Positions 43,499 through 53,160 of a stretch of DNA of 64,000 bases are shown one piece after another; the stretch's first letter is position 1, and every line of letters starts with the position of its first letter. Source of the stretch: Martinezella lusitana (GTDB taxonomy: Bacteria; Pseudomonadota; Alphaproteobacteria; Rhizobiales; Rhizobiaceae); assembly GCF_900094565.1 (NCBI RefSeq), contig NZ_FMAF01000008.1:62001-126000 (forward strand), read 5' to 3'. The notes under the pieces were generated by a model that was not told where the DNA came from, made no database searches, and worked only from the letters and a program-made list of their open reading frames with translations. Both the position numbers and the translations under genes were made by a program.

Positions 43499-44563
43499 TC
43501 AGTAGATGAAGCCGACGATGTCGCGGACCTGCTTCATCGTCACGTCGGCGCGAGCGCGGGCGCGGGCGCTGCCGTCACGCAGGACGGCGTCGATATGGCC
43601 GGGATCGGCCATCAGCCGGCGCATTTCGTTCGTGATCGGCGAGAGCACCTGCACGGCAAGATCGACCAGCGCCGGCTTGAAGACGGAGAACTGCTGGCCG
43701 CCGAATTCGGAGAGAACCTCCGCCTTCGACTTGTCGGCGAGCGCGGCATAGATGCCGACCAGATTGTCGGCCTCCGGGCGGCCGGCAAGGCCGTCTGCTT
43801 CGCTCGGCAAGCCGTCCGGATCGGTCTTGGCCTTGCGGATCTTCTTCGAGATGTTCTCTTCATCGTCGAGCAGATTGATGCGCGACAGGTCCGAGGCGTC
43901 GGATTTCGACATCTTCTTGGTGCCGTCACGCAGCGACATGACGCGCGGCGCCGGGCCGTCGATCAACGGCTCGACCATGGGGAAATAGGCATGCACCGGC
44001 TCGTCGCCGACGGTGATGTCGATGCCATAGCCCGTGCGGCGAATGTGCTCCATGTAGTCCAGATTGAACTTCATGGCGATATCGCGGGTCAGCTCCAGAT
44101 GCTGCTTCTGGTCGTCGCCGACCGGAACATGCGTGGCGCGATAGAGCAGGATGTCGGCGGCCATCAGGCTTGGATAGGCGTAAAGGCCGAGCGAGGCCTG
44201 CTCGCGATCCTTGCCGGCCTTGTCCTTGAACTGCGTCATGCGGTTCATCCAGCCGATGCGGGCGACGCAATTGAAGATCCAGGCGAGTTCGGCGTGCTGC
44301 GGCACGGCCGACTGATTGAAGACGATATGCTTCTCCGGATCGATGCCTGCGGCGAGAAACGCGGCGGTGATCGACCGCGTCTGGCCCGGCATGTCGTCAT
44401 GCACGAGCTGAGCGGTCAGCGCATGCATGTCGACGACGCAATAGATGCAGTCGTTGTTGGCCTGCAGGGCCACGAACTTGCGGATCGCGCCAAGATAATT
44501 GCCGAGATGGAGATTGCCTGTGGGTTGAACGCCGGAGAATACCAGCGGCTTGAATTCGGTCAT
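43499..44563 (-). CDS. trpS: Tryptophanyl-tRNA synthetase
   Basis: A 354-residue class I synthetase. The HIGH-like motif is Pro-Thr-Gly-Asn-Leu-His-Leu-Gly-Asn-Tyr (14-23), and the KMSKS motif is intact in Lys-Lys-Met-Ser-Lys-Ser-Asp. The ATG at 44563 begins the family-typical Met-Thr-Glu-Phe-Lys-Pro; an upstream extension of 24 residues has no support. It follows murJ in related genomes, but here a small VOC gene lies between. Confidence 0.97.
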   Translation of the reverse strand: MTEFKPLVFSGVQPTGNLHLGNYLGAIRKFVALQANNDCIYCVVDMHALTAQLVHDDMPGQTRSITAAFLAAGIDPEKHIVFNQSAVPQHAELAWIFNCVARIGWMNRMTQFKDKAGKDREQASLGLYAYPSLMAADILLYRATHVPVGDDQKQHLELTRDIAMKFNLDYMEHIRRTGYGIDITVGDEPVHAYFPMVEPLIDGPAPRVMSLRDGTKKMSKSDASDLSRINLLDDEENISKKIRKAKTDPDGLPSEADGLAGRPEADNLVGIYAALADKSKAEVLSEFGGQQFSVFKPALVDLAVQVLSPITNEMRRLMADPGHIDAVLRDGSARARARADVTMKQVRDIVGFIY

Positions 44564-44674
44564 GTCGTCCTCGAAAGGCTTGTGGAGGGCCCGGGCGAGC
44601 AGCGCTCGACCCTTGGTTTCGAGCGGCTTATGCACGCCGGACAGGCCGGGATCAAGAGGCTATATCGTTGAGAC

Positions 44675-45067
44675 TCACGAAGAATGCTCGATCAGATCCC
44701 AGGTATTGCCGTAGGGGTCGGCAAAGACCGCCACGGTGCCGTAGACCTCATGGCGCGGCTCTTCCAGGAAGCGCACGCCCTTCTCCTTCATCGCCGCATG
44801 ATCGCGGGCGAAATCGTCGGTCTTGAGGAAGAACCCGACGCGGCCCCCGGTCTGGTTGCCGATCGCGGCGCGCTGCCTGTCATCGGCCGCCTGCGCAAGC
44901 AGCAGCGCCGCCCCTTCTCCGCCCTTCGGCTTGATCACGACCCAGCGCTTGCCCTCCGGCTGCAGCTCATCCAGCAGGCAGTCGAAGTCGAGGCAATGGC
45001 AGTAGAAAGCCTTGGCACGATCATAATCATCAACGACGAGGGCGACGAGAAAGAGGGATTGGGGCAT
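44675..45067 (-). CDS. VOC/glyoxalase-superfamily protein
   Basis: About 130 residues with two beta-alpha-beta-beta-beta halves, beginning Leu-Phe-Leu-Val-Ala-Leu-Val-Val-Asp-Asp-Tyr-Asp-Arg-Ala-Lys-Ala-Phe-Tyr and ending Phe-Ala-Asp-Pro-Tyr-Gly-Asn-Thr-Trp-Asp-Leu. Members bind metal and act on varied small molecules or give antibiotic tolerance; the substrate is unknown. The ATG at 45067 has GGAG 8 bases upstream. A repeat-rich gap lies directly upstream, which suggests it was inserted between murJ and trpS. Confidence 0.85.
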   Translation of the reverse strand: MPQSLFLVALVVDDYDRAKAFYCHCLDFDCLLDELQPEGKRWVVIKPKGGEGAALLLAQAADDRQRAAIGNQTGGRVGFFLKTDDFARDHAAMKEKGVRFLEEPRHEVYGTVAVFADPYGNTWDLIEHSS

Positions 45068-45094
45068 GGAAGAACTCCGCATTTGGTAAAGCCG

Positions 45095-45302
45095 TCCCCT
45101 CGCCCCGCTGGCGGGGAGAGGGCTAGGGTGAGGGGCCAAGCACAAAAGTCCGGCATCGGCAGATTATCCTGGCCAGCCGCAGCGATGGTGGGGCCGGCAG
45201 AGTTTATCTCTGTGCCGACATCCGTGAAGGCCCCTCATCCGACTTGCCGCAATCTCACTCCGTTCGATCGCTCCAAGCCACCTTCTCCCCGCATCGCGGG
45301 GC
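45095..45302. repeat. Rhizobial palindromic intergenic repeat (RIME-like mosaic)
   Basis: Two GC-rich palindromic units flank a 91-base core. The left unit (45095-45137) has CCCCGC-TG-GCGGGG and ends AGGGGCC. The right unit (45229-45302) begins GGCCCCT and has CCCCGC-ATC-GCGGGG. The units are inverted with respect to each other. This composition (CCCCTCATCC, CTTCTCCCCGC) is typical of the intergenic repeats scattered over Rhizobium chromosomes. Confidence 0.65.
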
Positions 45303-45310
45303 TAAGGAGC

Positions 45311-46915
45311 TTAGTCGCTCCCCTTCACCGCCTCAGCATCCGGCGTTGATGCTGCCGGCTTGCGGTTCATGTTGCGGCGGATCATGCCGAGATCGGCGCC
45401 GCCGATGAGGAAAGCGACCACAAAATAGACCAGCATGGAAATTGCGATCAGCAGGCCGAGCGTGCCGACTTTGGTCAGCAAAGACGTGCCGGACGCCAGA
45501 TACGGTTCCCAGCGATGCTGAAGAAAAATGATCATCCCGGTCATGACGCCGGCTGAAACGAGCAGCAGCACGGCGCGGCGGGCAAGTCCCCACTCCCAGG
45601 TCAGATGGCCCCGGCGCAAGAGCGTGGTGAAGAGCAGCACGGTGCTGATCCAGCCGGCGGTCGCTTCGGCGACGGCGATGCCGGGTGCGCCCATGTAGGG
45701 GAAGAGGCTGAGCGCGATCGCGCAGTTGGTGGCGACCGCAACACCTGAGAACCGCATCGGGGTCTTGGTATCCTCGCGGGCATAAAAGCCCGGCTGCAGC
45801 GCCTTGATCAGCACGAAGGCCGGCAAGCCCAGGCCGTAGATCGCCAGGATCGAGCCGACGATGATCGTGTTTTCCTGATGGAAGGCGCGGCGCTCGTAGA
45901 GCACGCGGATGATGTCGTCCGAGAGAACCCAAAGCGCCATGGCCGCCGGCAAGGTCAGGAACAGCACGAATTCGATCGAACGGTTCTGCAGATTGCCGGC
46001 CTCCTTCAGATGGCCTGATTTCAAGGCACGCGCGAGTTCGGGCAAAAGAACAACGCCGACGGCAACGCCGACGACACCGAGCGGCAACTGATAGATGCGG
46101 TCGGCATATTGCAGGGCCGCGATCGCACCTTCGCGGCTGGAGGCGATCGCCTGGCCGATCATCTGGTTGATCTGCGTAATGCCGCCGGTGACGGCGGCGG
46201 GTATGGCAAGGATCAGCAGCCGCTTCACATTCGGCGTGAAGCGCGGCCAGCGGAAACCGATGCTGATGCCGGCATAGCGCACGCCGACATAGACGACAAA
46301 CAACTGCAGGATGCCGGCGGCAAGCACGCCCCAGGAGAGATACCAGGCTGTTTGCAGCGGCACAGCGCCGAAATAGAGCGAATAGAACAGTGCGCCGATC
46401 ATGACAACGTTCAGGAAGACGGGCGCCACGGCGGCCGCGAAGAAATGATGCAGCGAGTTCAGCATGCCGCTCATCATTGCCGTCAACGACATGCACATGA
46501 GATAGGGAAACATGACGGCGGCCATGCGCACCGTGATCGAGAACTTGTCCGGATCGCCGGCAAAGCCAGGCGCGATGATCCAGCGCACGATCAGCGGCAT
46601 GCCCAATTCCATGACGACGGTGATCAGGAAGAGGACGGAAAACAGAACGCCGAAGACTTCCTCGGAGAAGCGCTTCGCGCCCTCGATGCCGTTCGCCTCG
46701 ATCTCCTTGGCGAAAAGCGGGACGAAGGCGGCATTAAAGGCGCCTTCGGCGAACAGGCGGCGGAAGAGGTTCGGAAAGCGGAAGGCGGCGTAGAACACGT
46801 CGGCCATCGGTCCGGTGCCCAGGGCGGCGGCCATCAACGTTTCGCGGGCGAAGCCGAAGACACGGCTGCCAAGCGTCGCGCCACCGACCGTGATGAATTT
46901 CCTAACGAGGCTCAT
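45311..46915 (-). CDS. murJ: Lipid II flippase MurJ (MviN)
   Basis: A 534-residue integral membrane protein with the pattern of about 14 transmembrane segments, flipping lipid II across the inner membrane for peptidoglycan synthesis. The N-terminus Gly-Ser-Arg-Val-Phe-Gly-Phe-Ala-Arg-Glu and Ala-Phe-Arg-Phe-Pro-Asn-Leu-Phe-Arg-Arg-Leu-Phe-Ala-Glu-Gly-Ala-Phe are the MviN signature. It overlaps the glnD stop by 4 bases (ATGA). Confidence 0.97.
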   Translation of the reverse strand: MSLVRKFITVGGATLGSRVFGFARETLMAAALGTGPMADVFYAAFRFPNLFRRLFAEGAFNAAFVPLFAKEIEANGIEGAKRFSEEVFGVLFSVLFLITVVMELGMPLIVRWIIAPGFAGDPDKFSITVRMAAVMFPYLMCMSLTAMMSGMLNSLHHFFAAAVAPVFLNVVMIGALFYSLYFGAVPLQTAWYLSWGVLAAGILQLFVVYVGVRYAGISIGFRWPRFTPNVKRLLILAIPAAVTGGITQINQMIGQAIASSREGAIAALQYADRIYQLPLGVVGVAVGVVLLPELARALKSGHLKEAGNLQNRSIEFVLFLTLPAAMALWVLSDDIIRVLYERRAFHQENTIIVGSILAIYGLGLPAFVLIKALQPGFYAREDTKTPMRFSGVAVATNCAIALSLFPYMGAPGIAVAEATAGWISTVLLFTTLLRRGHLTWEWGLARRAVLLLVSAGVMTGMIIFLQHRWEPYLASGTSLLTKVGTLGLLIAISMLVYFVVAFLIGGADLGMIRRNMNRKPAASTPDAEAVKGSD

Positions 46916-49827
46916 GCGGCTGAACCGGCTTTCTTTTCAGTATCTGGCTTTTCGGCGGCGGAAGTGCGCGTGGCGGCGGGCGCGATGATGCCGGAGGGCA
47001 TGCGCTCGCGCACCTCATCCTCTTCACCCGCCATGACCGCCTTCAGGCGCGCGGTGATATTGGCTCGCTTGTTTTCGTTGGAGATCTTCTGCCCGACGAG
47101 ATCGGTCACGTAGAAGCTATCGATGACCTTTTCGCCGAAGGTGGTGATGCGCGCCGAGTGAATGTCGAGCGACAGATCCGAGAGAACCGAGGTTATTTCC
47201 GACAGAAGGCCGGTGCGGTCGAGGCATTCGACCTCGATGACGGTGAACTTGTTGGACAGGCTGTTGGAGATGGTCACCGACGGCGGGATGACGAAGGCCT
47301 TGTTCTTGCGACGGTTCTTCGTGCGCGTGGCGATGACTTCCGGCAGCCGCTTGCGGCCGGCAAGGACGTCTTCGATCATCTTGCCGATGGTGCCTGCGCG
47401 GCGAAGCTCATCGGCATCGTCGGGGAATTCGCGGCTGACATGGATGGTGTCGAGAGCGCGGCCATCGGCCGTCGTGAAGATCTGTGCGTCGGCGATGTTG
47501 GCGCCCGCCGCAGCACAGGCGCCGGCGATCACGGTCAAAAGGCGCGGATGGTCCGGCGACAAGACAGTGATTTCGGTGATGGCGTGGAAGCTGTCTGTGC
47601 GCACCATGGTCGCCAGAACCTGACCCGATTTGTCCGTCTGGCGGATGAACCGCGTATGGCGGATCTGATCTTCCAGCGGCACGGATAAAAGATAGGGCTG
47701 GTAGTGCAGCTTGACATAGGCCTTGCGAGCCTTCTGACCCCAATCATCCAATGCCGCTTCGAGCGCATTGGCAGCGGCTTCCGCCCGCTCCTTGCGCGAG
47801 ACCTCGGAAAAGCCACCGGCCAGCAGCAGCTCGGTCTCATAATAGAGCGTGCGCAGAAGCTGGCCCTTCCAGCCGTTCCACACACCCGGGCCGACGGCGC
47901 GGATGTCGCAGACCGTCAGGATCAGCAGCATCTTCAGCCGGTCGAGCGACTGCACCCGATCGGCGAAATCGATGATCGTCTTGCGATCAGTCAGGTCGCG
48001 CGTCTGGGCGACCATCGACATTGTGAGATGCTCGGCGATCAGCCACACCACAAGCTCGGTCTGCTTCGGCGACAAGCCGAAGCGCGGGCAGAGCTTGCGC
48101 GCCACCTTGGCGCCGGCTTCGGAATGATCCTCCTCGCGGCCCTTGGCGATATCGTGCAGCAACACCGCAACGTAAAGCGCATCGCGATCCTCGATAGCAG
48201 GCATCAGCTTGTTGGTCAGCGGATGAATATCCTCGGCCTTGCCCTTGTCGATCTCCGACAGCACCTCGACGGCGCGGATCAGATGCTCATCCACCGTATA
48301 GTGATGATACATATTGAACTGCATCATCGAGACGATCTTGCCGAATTCCGGAATGAAGCGGCCGAGGACGCCGGCCTCATTCATACGGCGCAGGATCAGC
48401 GCAGGATCGCGCTTGGAGGTGAGAATGGAGAGGAAAAGCCGGTTCGCCTCCTCATTCTCCCGCAGATCGCTGTCGATCAGGCCGAGCGAGCGGGTGACGC
48501 GCTTCAAGGCGTCCGGATGGAATTCCAGACCGTTGATATCTGCAACGAAAAACAGCCGGATCAGGCTGACCGGATCGCGCTTGAAGACCTCGGGATTGGC
48601 GAGCGCGATGCGGCCGCGATCCTCGACGAACTCGACGGTGCCGGGGATTTTGCGCGAGCGATTGGCAAAGCGGCTGATGACGCCGGTAAGACCGGGCGTC
48701 GCCTTGGCCTGCTGGTCCTCAAGCGCCGCGCAGAGGATGCGGGTGAGATCGCCGACATCCTTGGCGACGAGGAAATAGTGTTTCATGAAGCGTTCGACGG
48801 CGGAAAGGCCGGGGCGGGCGTGGTAACCAAGCGCCTCGGCAATCTCCCGCTGGATATCGAAGGAAAGCCGCTCCTCGGCCTTGCCGGTCAGGAAGTGCAT
48901 GTGGCAGCGCACGGCCCAGAGGAAATCCTCGGCCTTCTCGAAGAGGCGGTATTCCTGCTTCGAGAGCACGCCGAGCTTCACCAATTCCACAGTATCGCGG
49001 ACGTGATAGTAATATTTGGAGATCCAGAACAGCGTGTGCAGATCGCGCAGGCCGCCCTTGCCTTCCTTGACATTGGGCTCGACCAGATAGCGGGTGTCGC
49101 CGGCCTTGCGGTGGCGCTCATCGCGTTCGGCCAGCTTGGCGGCGATGAATTCCGGGCCGGTATTGGTGACGATTTCCTTGTCGAAGCGTGTTTCCAGCTC
49201 GTGCGCTAAGGGCTCGCTGCCGCAGATATAGCGCGTCTCGAGGATGGCGGTGCGCACCGTCATGTCGGATTTCGCCTCGCGTATGCACTCCTCGACGGTG
49301 CGCGTGGCGTGGCCGACCTTGAAGCCCATATCCCAGAGCATGTAGAGGATGAATTCGACCGCCTTGTGTGTTTCGCTGTCCGGCTTCGGCCGAAAGATAA
49401 ACAGAAGGTCGATATCCGAGCCCGGTGCCAGCGTATCGCGGCCATAGCCACCAACGGCGGTGACAGAGAAGTTGCCGGCCTGATTCGGATAGACGTGGTG
49501 AACGGTGAAATCGTAGAGAACGGTGATGATCTGGTCCTGGAGCCAGGAAATTCGATGGGCGCAATCCAGCCCGCCGCCTTGGGCCGCCAGCAACCGCCGC
49601 GCTTCTTCGCGCCCTTCCTGGCTCGCCTTCTTCAACAAAGCGAGCAGAGCGGACCGCTCCTCGCTCTTATCCAGATGACGGTTGGCAAGGGCCTCGCATT
49701 CCGCCCTCAGAGAGGGAACGTCGAGAATGGCGGGAAAATCGATGTCATGCATTTCCATGCTTTGCCGACCGGATTCCTGTTCGTTGACCGCGGCCCACCG
49801 CTGGCGCGCCTGTCTTTTCGTCTGCAT
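46912..49827 (-). CDS. glnD: Bifunctional uridylyltransferase/uridylyl-removing enzyme
   Basis: A protein of up to 971 residues that senses glutamine and modifies PII proteins. The nucleotidyltransferase motif is Gly-Gly-Tyr-Gly-Arg-x5-Gly-Ser-Asp-Ile-Asp (126-140). A central HD domain carries Leu-Leu-His-Asp-Ile-Ala-Lys-Gly, and two C-terminal ACT domains bind glutamine. The first 23 residues are not family-like, and an internal ATG at 49758 (Met-Glu-Met-His-Asp-Ile-Asp) may be the true start. It is the master nitrogen-status sensor in rhizobia. Confidence 0.95.
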   Translation of the reverse strand: MQTKRQARQRWAAVNEQESGRQSMEMHDIDFPAILDVPSLRAECEALANRHLDKSEERSALLALLKKASQEGREEARRLLAAQGGGLDCAHRISWLQDQIITVLYDFTVHHVYPNQAGNFSVTAVGGYGRDTLAPGSDIDLLFIFRPKPDSETHKAVEFILYMLWDMGFKVGHATRTVEECIREAKSDMTVRTAILETRYICGSEPLAHELETRFDKEIVTNTGPEFIAAKLAERDERHRKAGDTRYLVEPNVKEGKGGLRDLHTLFWISKYYYHVRDTVELVKLGVLSKQEYRLFEKAEDFLWAVRCHMHFLTGKAEERLSFDIQREIAEALGYHARPGLSAVERFMKHYFLVAKDVGDLTRILCAALEDQQAKATPGLTGVISRFANRSRKIPGTVEFVEDRGRIALANPEVFKRDPVSLIRLFFVADINGLEFHPDALKRVTRSLGLIDSDLRENEEANRLFLSILTSKRDPALILRRMNEAGVLGRFIPEFGKIVSMMQFNMYHHYTVDEHLIRAVEVLSEIDKGKAEDIHPLTNKLMPAIEDRDALYVAVLLHDIAKGREEDHSEAGAKVARKLCPRFGLSPKQTELVVWLIAEHLTMSMVAQTRDLTDRKTIIDFADRVQSLDRLKMLLILTVCDIRAVGPGVWNGWKGQLLRTLYYETELLLAGGFSEVSRKERAEAAANALEAALDDWGQKARKAYVKLHYQPYLLSVPLEDQIRHTRFIRQTDKSGQVLATMVRTDSFHAITEITVLSPDHPRLLTVIAGACAAAGANIADAQIFTTADGRALDTIHVSREFPDDADELRRAGTIGKMIEDVLAGRKRLPEVIATRTKNRRKNKAFVIPPSVTISNSLSNKFTVIEVECLDRTGLLSEITSVLSDLSLDIHSARITTFGEKVIDSFYVTDLVGQKISNENKRANITARLKAVMAGEEDEVRERMPSGIIAPAATRTSAAEKPDTEKKAGSAA

Positions 49828-49984
49828 GCGCTATAGCCTCTTTGCCCAGCGATTGACACAGGCATTCTACGCCCGAATTTCCATAATCCAGCCTGAGCCA
49901 AACCTGTCTAATCGACGATCTCAGGATTTCTATCGGGTCAAGGTTGACGAAGCGTGACGGCAATCGACGCAGAAATCGGCGGTT

Positions 49985-50278
49985 TTAGGGCCTCGGCATA
50001 TCAAGCGCCCGTCTGAGCTCGTTCAAGCTATATAATATGTTTCGCGATTGGGCACCGATCTGCGTCACCATTTCGCGCTCGCATTCCCAATAGCCAGCAT
50101 TTGCGATCCTCGAGCAGATGTCGGAAATACGGCTGCATGACAGGGCAATGTTCAGAAGACCGCGATCGGACTCGCAATCCGGCGCCTCGCCCTCGCCGCA
50201 GATCTTGCCACGCGCGGCGATGGGGGAAAAGCGATCGGCCAGTATGCGGACCTCGGCGAGAAGATTTTCGATATGCAT
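49985..50278 (-). CDS. Hypothetical small protein between mutS and glnD
   Basis: A 97-residue protein I do not recognise. It is mostly helical in appearance, without a signal peptide or membrane segment, and has five cysteines (Cys27, Cys35, Cys48, Cys55, Cys65) not arranged as a clear metal motif. It starts 27 bases after the mutS stop in the same direction and ends 157 bases before glnD, so a cotranscript with mutS is plausible. Codon choice looks ordinary. It may be a lineage-specific gene. Confidence 0.6.
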   Translation of the reverse strand: MHIENLLAEVRILADRFSPIAARGKICGEGEAPDCESDRGLLNIALSCSRISDICSRIANAGYWECEREMVTQIGAQSRNILYSLNELRRALDMPRP

Positions 50279-50305
50279 TGTATTGTCCTTGGAAATCGCC
50301 TTCGG

Positions 50306-53047
50306 TCAGCCGGCCTTGGTCACAGTTTTCTTCAGCTCGTAGAGCACATCGAGGGCGGCGCGCGGGGTCAGGTCGTCGAGATCGAGCGTCTTCAACCTCT
50401 CCTCGACCATGGACGGCGCGCGCCGGCCGGAGGCTTCCTCGCGGCGAACCGCCACCTGGAAGAGCGGCAGATCATCGATGAGCTGGCTTGCCGGATTCTT
50501 TCGGTCGGCATCCTCAAGCCGCGTCAGAACGTCGCGGGCGCGCGCCACCACCGAGGCGGGCAGACCGGCAAGCCGCGCCACCTGGATGCCGTATGAGCGG
50601 TCCGCAGCACCCGGCCCGACCTCATGCAGGAAGATGACGTCGCCATCCCATTCCTTGACGCGCATGGTGGCGTTGGAGAGTCGCCCGAGCTTCTCCGACA
50701 GCACGGTCAGCTCATGGAAATGCGTGGCGAAGAGGCCGCGGCAGCGATTGGCTTCATGCAGATGCTCGACGGCGGCCCACGCGATGGAAAGACCGTCGAA
50801 GGTGGCGGTGCCACGGCCGATCTCGTCGAGAATGACCAGCGAGCGCTCGGTCGCCTGATTGAGGATCGCCGCCGTCTCGACCATCTCGACCATGAAGGTG
50901 GAGCGGCCGCGCGCCAGATCGTCGGAAGCGCCGACACGCGAGAACAGCCGGTCGACGATGCCGATATGCGCCGATGCGGCAGGCACGAAAGAACCCATCT
51001 GCGCGAGAATGGCGATCAGCGCGTTCTGGCGCAGGAAGGTCGATTTACCGCCCATGTTCGGGCCGGTCAAAAGCCAGATGGCGCCATCCTTGCCGTCAGC
51101 CTTGGGCGACAGATCGCAATTGTTGGCGACGAAAGGTCCGCCGGCCTGGCGGCGCAGCGCCTGCTCGACGACCGGATGGCGGCCGCCTTCGATGGCGAAC
51201 ATGCGGCTCGCGTCGACAATGGGCCGGCAATAGGCCTGCTCCTCGGCGAGCAGCGCAAGGCCCGCCGCGACATCGATTACCGACAGCGCACGGGCGCCGG
51301 CCTTGATCGGCTCGGCATTGGCGACAACTGCCGCGACCATGCGATCGAAGGCTTCGAGCTCGATGGTGAGCGCCTTGTCCGCGGCATTGGCGATGCGGCT
51401 TTCGAGATCGGCAAGCTCGGTCGTGGTGAACCGCATGGCGTTCGCCATGGTCTGCCGGTGAATGAAGCGCGCCTTGGCCTCGGACGTATCGGTCATCGGA
51501 CCGGCATTGCCGGCTGTGACCTCGATGAAATAGCCGAGCACATTGTTGTGCTTGATCTTCAGCGACTTGATGCCGGTTTCCTCGGCATATTGCAGCTGCA
51601 GGCCGGCGATGACGCGACGCGACTGGTCGCGCAGCGCGCGCACCTCGTCCAGCTCGGCATTCGCCCCTTCCCGCAGAAAGCCGCCGTCGCGCTTCAGCAA
51701 GGGCAGTTCGTCGGCGAGCGTGGCGGCGAGCAGGGCTTCGAGATCGTCAGGCAAGGCACCGAGCCCAGCAAATGCAGCCTTCAGTTCTTCCGGCAGAAGT
51801 GCTGCACCGAGCATACGGGCGATATCGGCAGCCGCGCCCAGCCCCTGGCGGATCGCCCAGAGATCGCGCGGGCCGCCACGGTCAAGCGCCAGGCGCGACA
51901 AGGCGCGCGGCATATCGGGCACGTGCTTCAGCGCTGTCCGCAGATCGCTGCAAAGAGAGGGCTCCTCGGCAAGGAAGCCGATCGAATCCAGCCGTTCGTT
52001 GATGCGTTGGGGATCGGTGAGCGGCGACATCAGTCGCTCGGCGAGCAGACGAGCGCCGCCACCGGTCACGGTGCGGTCGATCGCCTTCAGGAGCGAGCCG
52101 TTGCGGTCGCCGGAGAGCGTGCGCACCAGTTCGAGATTGGCACGGGTGGCCGGATCGATGAACAGCGTCGATGCGCCGCTTTCGCGTTCCGGCAGCCCAA
52201 GCGGCGGCCGCTCGGCGATCTGGGTCTTTTCGACATAGGCGACGGCAGCGGCAGCGGCGGCAAGCTCGGCGCGGGAAAAAGTGCCGAAACCGTCAAGCGT
52301 CGAGACGCCGAAATATCTCACGATGCGCCCCTCGGCGCTGGCGCTGTCGAACAGCACTGCCGGCTGCGGAACGGCGGTGCGGCCGAGCACGTCAAAGACC
52401 GGCTTCAGCTCCGGATCGTGGAACATCGTATCCGGCAGGATCAGCTCGCGCGGATCGATGCGCAGGATATCGGCGAGCAGCCGCGAGGCTTCCGTTTCGG
52501 CCAGCCGGAAGACACCAGTCGAAATGTCGATCCAGGCGAGCGCCAGTTGCGGCTCGGCGCCGCCGCGAATGCGCGTCAGCGCCATCAGATAGTTGGATTC
52601 CGAGGGCGAGAGCAGCTTTTCCTCGGTAATCGTGCCCGGCGTCACCAGACGCACGACATCGCGCCGGACGACAGACTTGCCGCCACGCTTCTTCGCCTCG
52701 GCCGGGTCTTCCACCTGCTCGCAGACGGCCACGCGGAAACCCAGTGAGATCAGCTTCTGCAGATAATCGTCGGCGGCATGCACGGGCACCCCGCACATCG
52801 GGATATCCTGGCCCATATGCTGGCCGCGCTTGGTGAGCGTGATGCCGAGCGCACGCGACGCATCGACGGCGTCCTCGAAGAACAATTCGTAGAAATCGCC
52901 CATGCGATAGAACAGGAGCGAACCCGGATTGTTCGCCTTAATCTCGATGTACTGCTCCATCATCGGAGTCGCGGAGGCGCGACTTTCCTCCGAGGCAAGC
53001 TCGGCGGCCGAGAAAGCATCGACGCTGGTGGTTATACGTTCGTTCAC
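50306..53047 (-). CDS. mutS: DNA mismatch repair protein MutS
   Basis: A 913-residue mismatch-recognition ATPase. The mismatch wedge is Gly-Asp-Phe52-Tyr-Glu54 near the N-terminus, and Walker A is Thr-Gly-Pro-Asn-Met-Gly-Gly-Lys-Ser-Thr (661-670), followed by Asp-Glu-Ile-Gly-Arg-Gly-Thr. The C-terminal helices end Leu-Tyr-Glu-Leu-Lys-Lys. It is divergent from the malic enzyme gene with 113 bases between. Confidence 0.98.
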   Translation of the reverse strand: MNERITTSVDAFSAAELASEESRASATPMMEQYIEIKANNPGSLLFYRMGDFYELFFEDAVDASRALGITLTKRGQHMGQDIPMCGVPVHAADDYLQKLISLGFRVAVCEQVEDPAEAKKRGGKSVVRRDVVRLVTPGTITEEKLLSPSESNYLMALTRIRGGAEPQLALAWIDISTGVFRLAETEASRLLADILRIDPRELILPDTMFHDPELKPVFDVLGRTAVPQPAVLFDSASAEGRIVRYFGVSTLDGFGTFSRAELAAAAAAVAYVEKTQIAERPPLGLPERESGASTLFIDPATRANLELVRTLSGDRNGSLLKAIDRTVTGGGARLLAERLMSPLTDPQRINERLDSIGFLAEEPSLCSDLRTALKHVPDMPRALSRLALDRGGPRDLWAIRQGLGAAADIARMLGAALLPEELKAAFAGLGALPDDLEALLAATLADELPLLKRDGGFLREGANAELDEVRALRDQSRRVIAGLQLQYAEETGIKSLKIKHNNVLGYFIEVTAGNAGPMTDTSEAKARFIHRQTMANAMRFTTTELADLESRIANAADKALTIELEAFDRMVAAVVANAEPIKAGARALSVIDVAAGLALLAEEQAYCRPIVDASRMFAIEGGRHPVVEQALRRQAGGPFVANNCDLSPKADGKDGAIWLLTGPNMGGKSTFLRQNALIAILAQMGSFVPAASAHIGIVDRLFSRVGASDDLARGRSTFMVEMVETAAILNQATERSLVILDEIGRGTATFDGLSIAWAAVEHLHEANRCRGLFATHFHELTVLSEKLGRLSNATMRVKEWDGDVIFLHEVGPGAADRSYGIQVARLAGLPASVVARARDVLTRLEDADRKNPASQLIDDLPLFQVAVRREEASGRRAPSMVEERLKTLDLDDLTPRAALDVLYELKKTVTKAG

Positions 53048-53160
53048 GGAGGTGCAGTTTTTCCAAAAAAATGAGGTGTCACCCTATCCGCGCGCCGCTA
53101 TAGAAGACAACAGCTATCGGGCAAGAGGGACCGGTCGCCCACAGGAGGTTTGGAGGAAAA

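Noticed and set aside
47704..49209. A 501-codon open frame on the plus strand
   Set aside because: It is antisense to glnD and has shadow-type composition.
50624..52747. A 707-codon open frame on the plus strand
   Set aside because: It is the complement of mutS, which carries all expected motifs; the antisense product has no family features.
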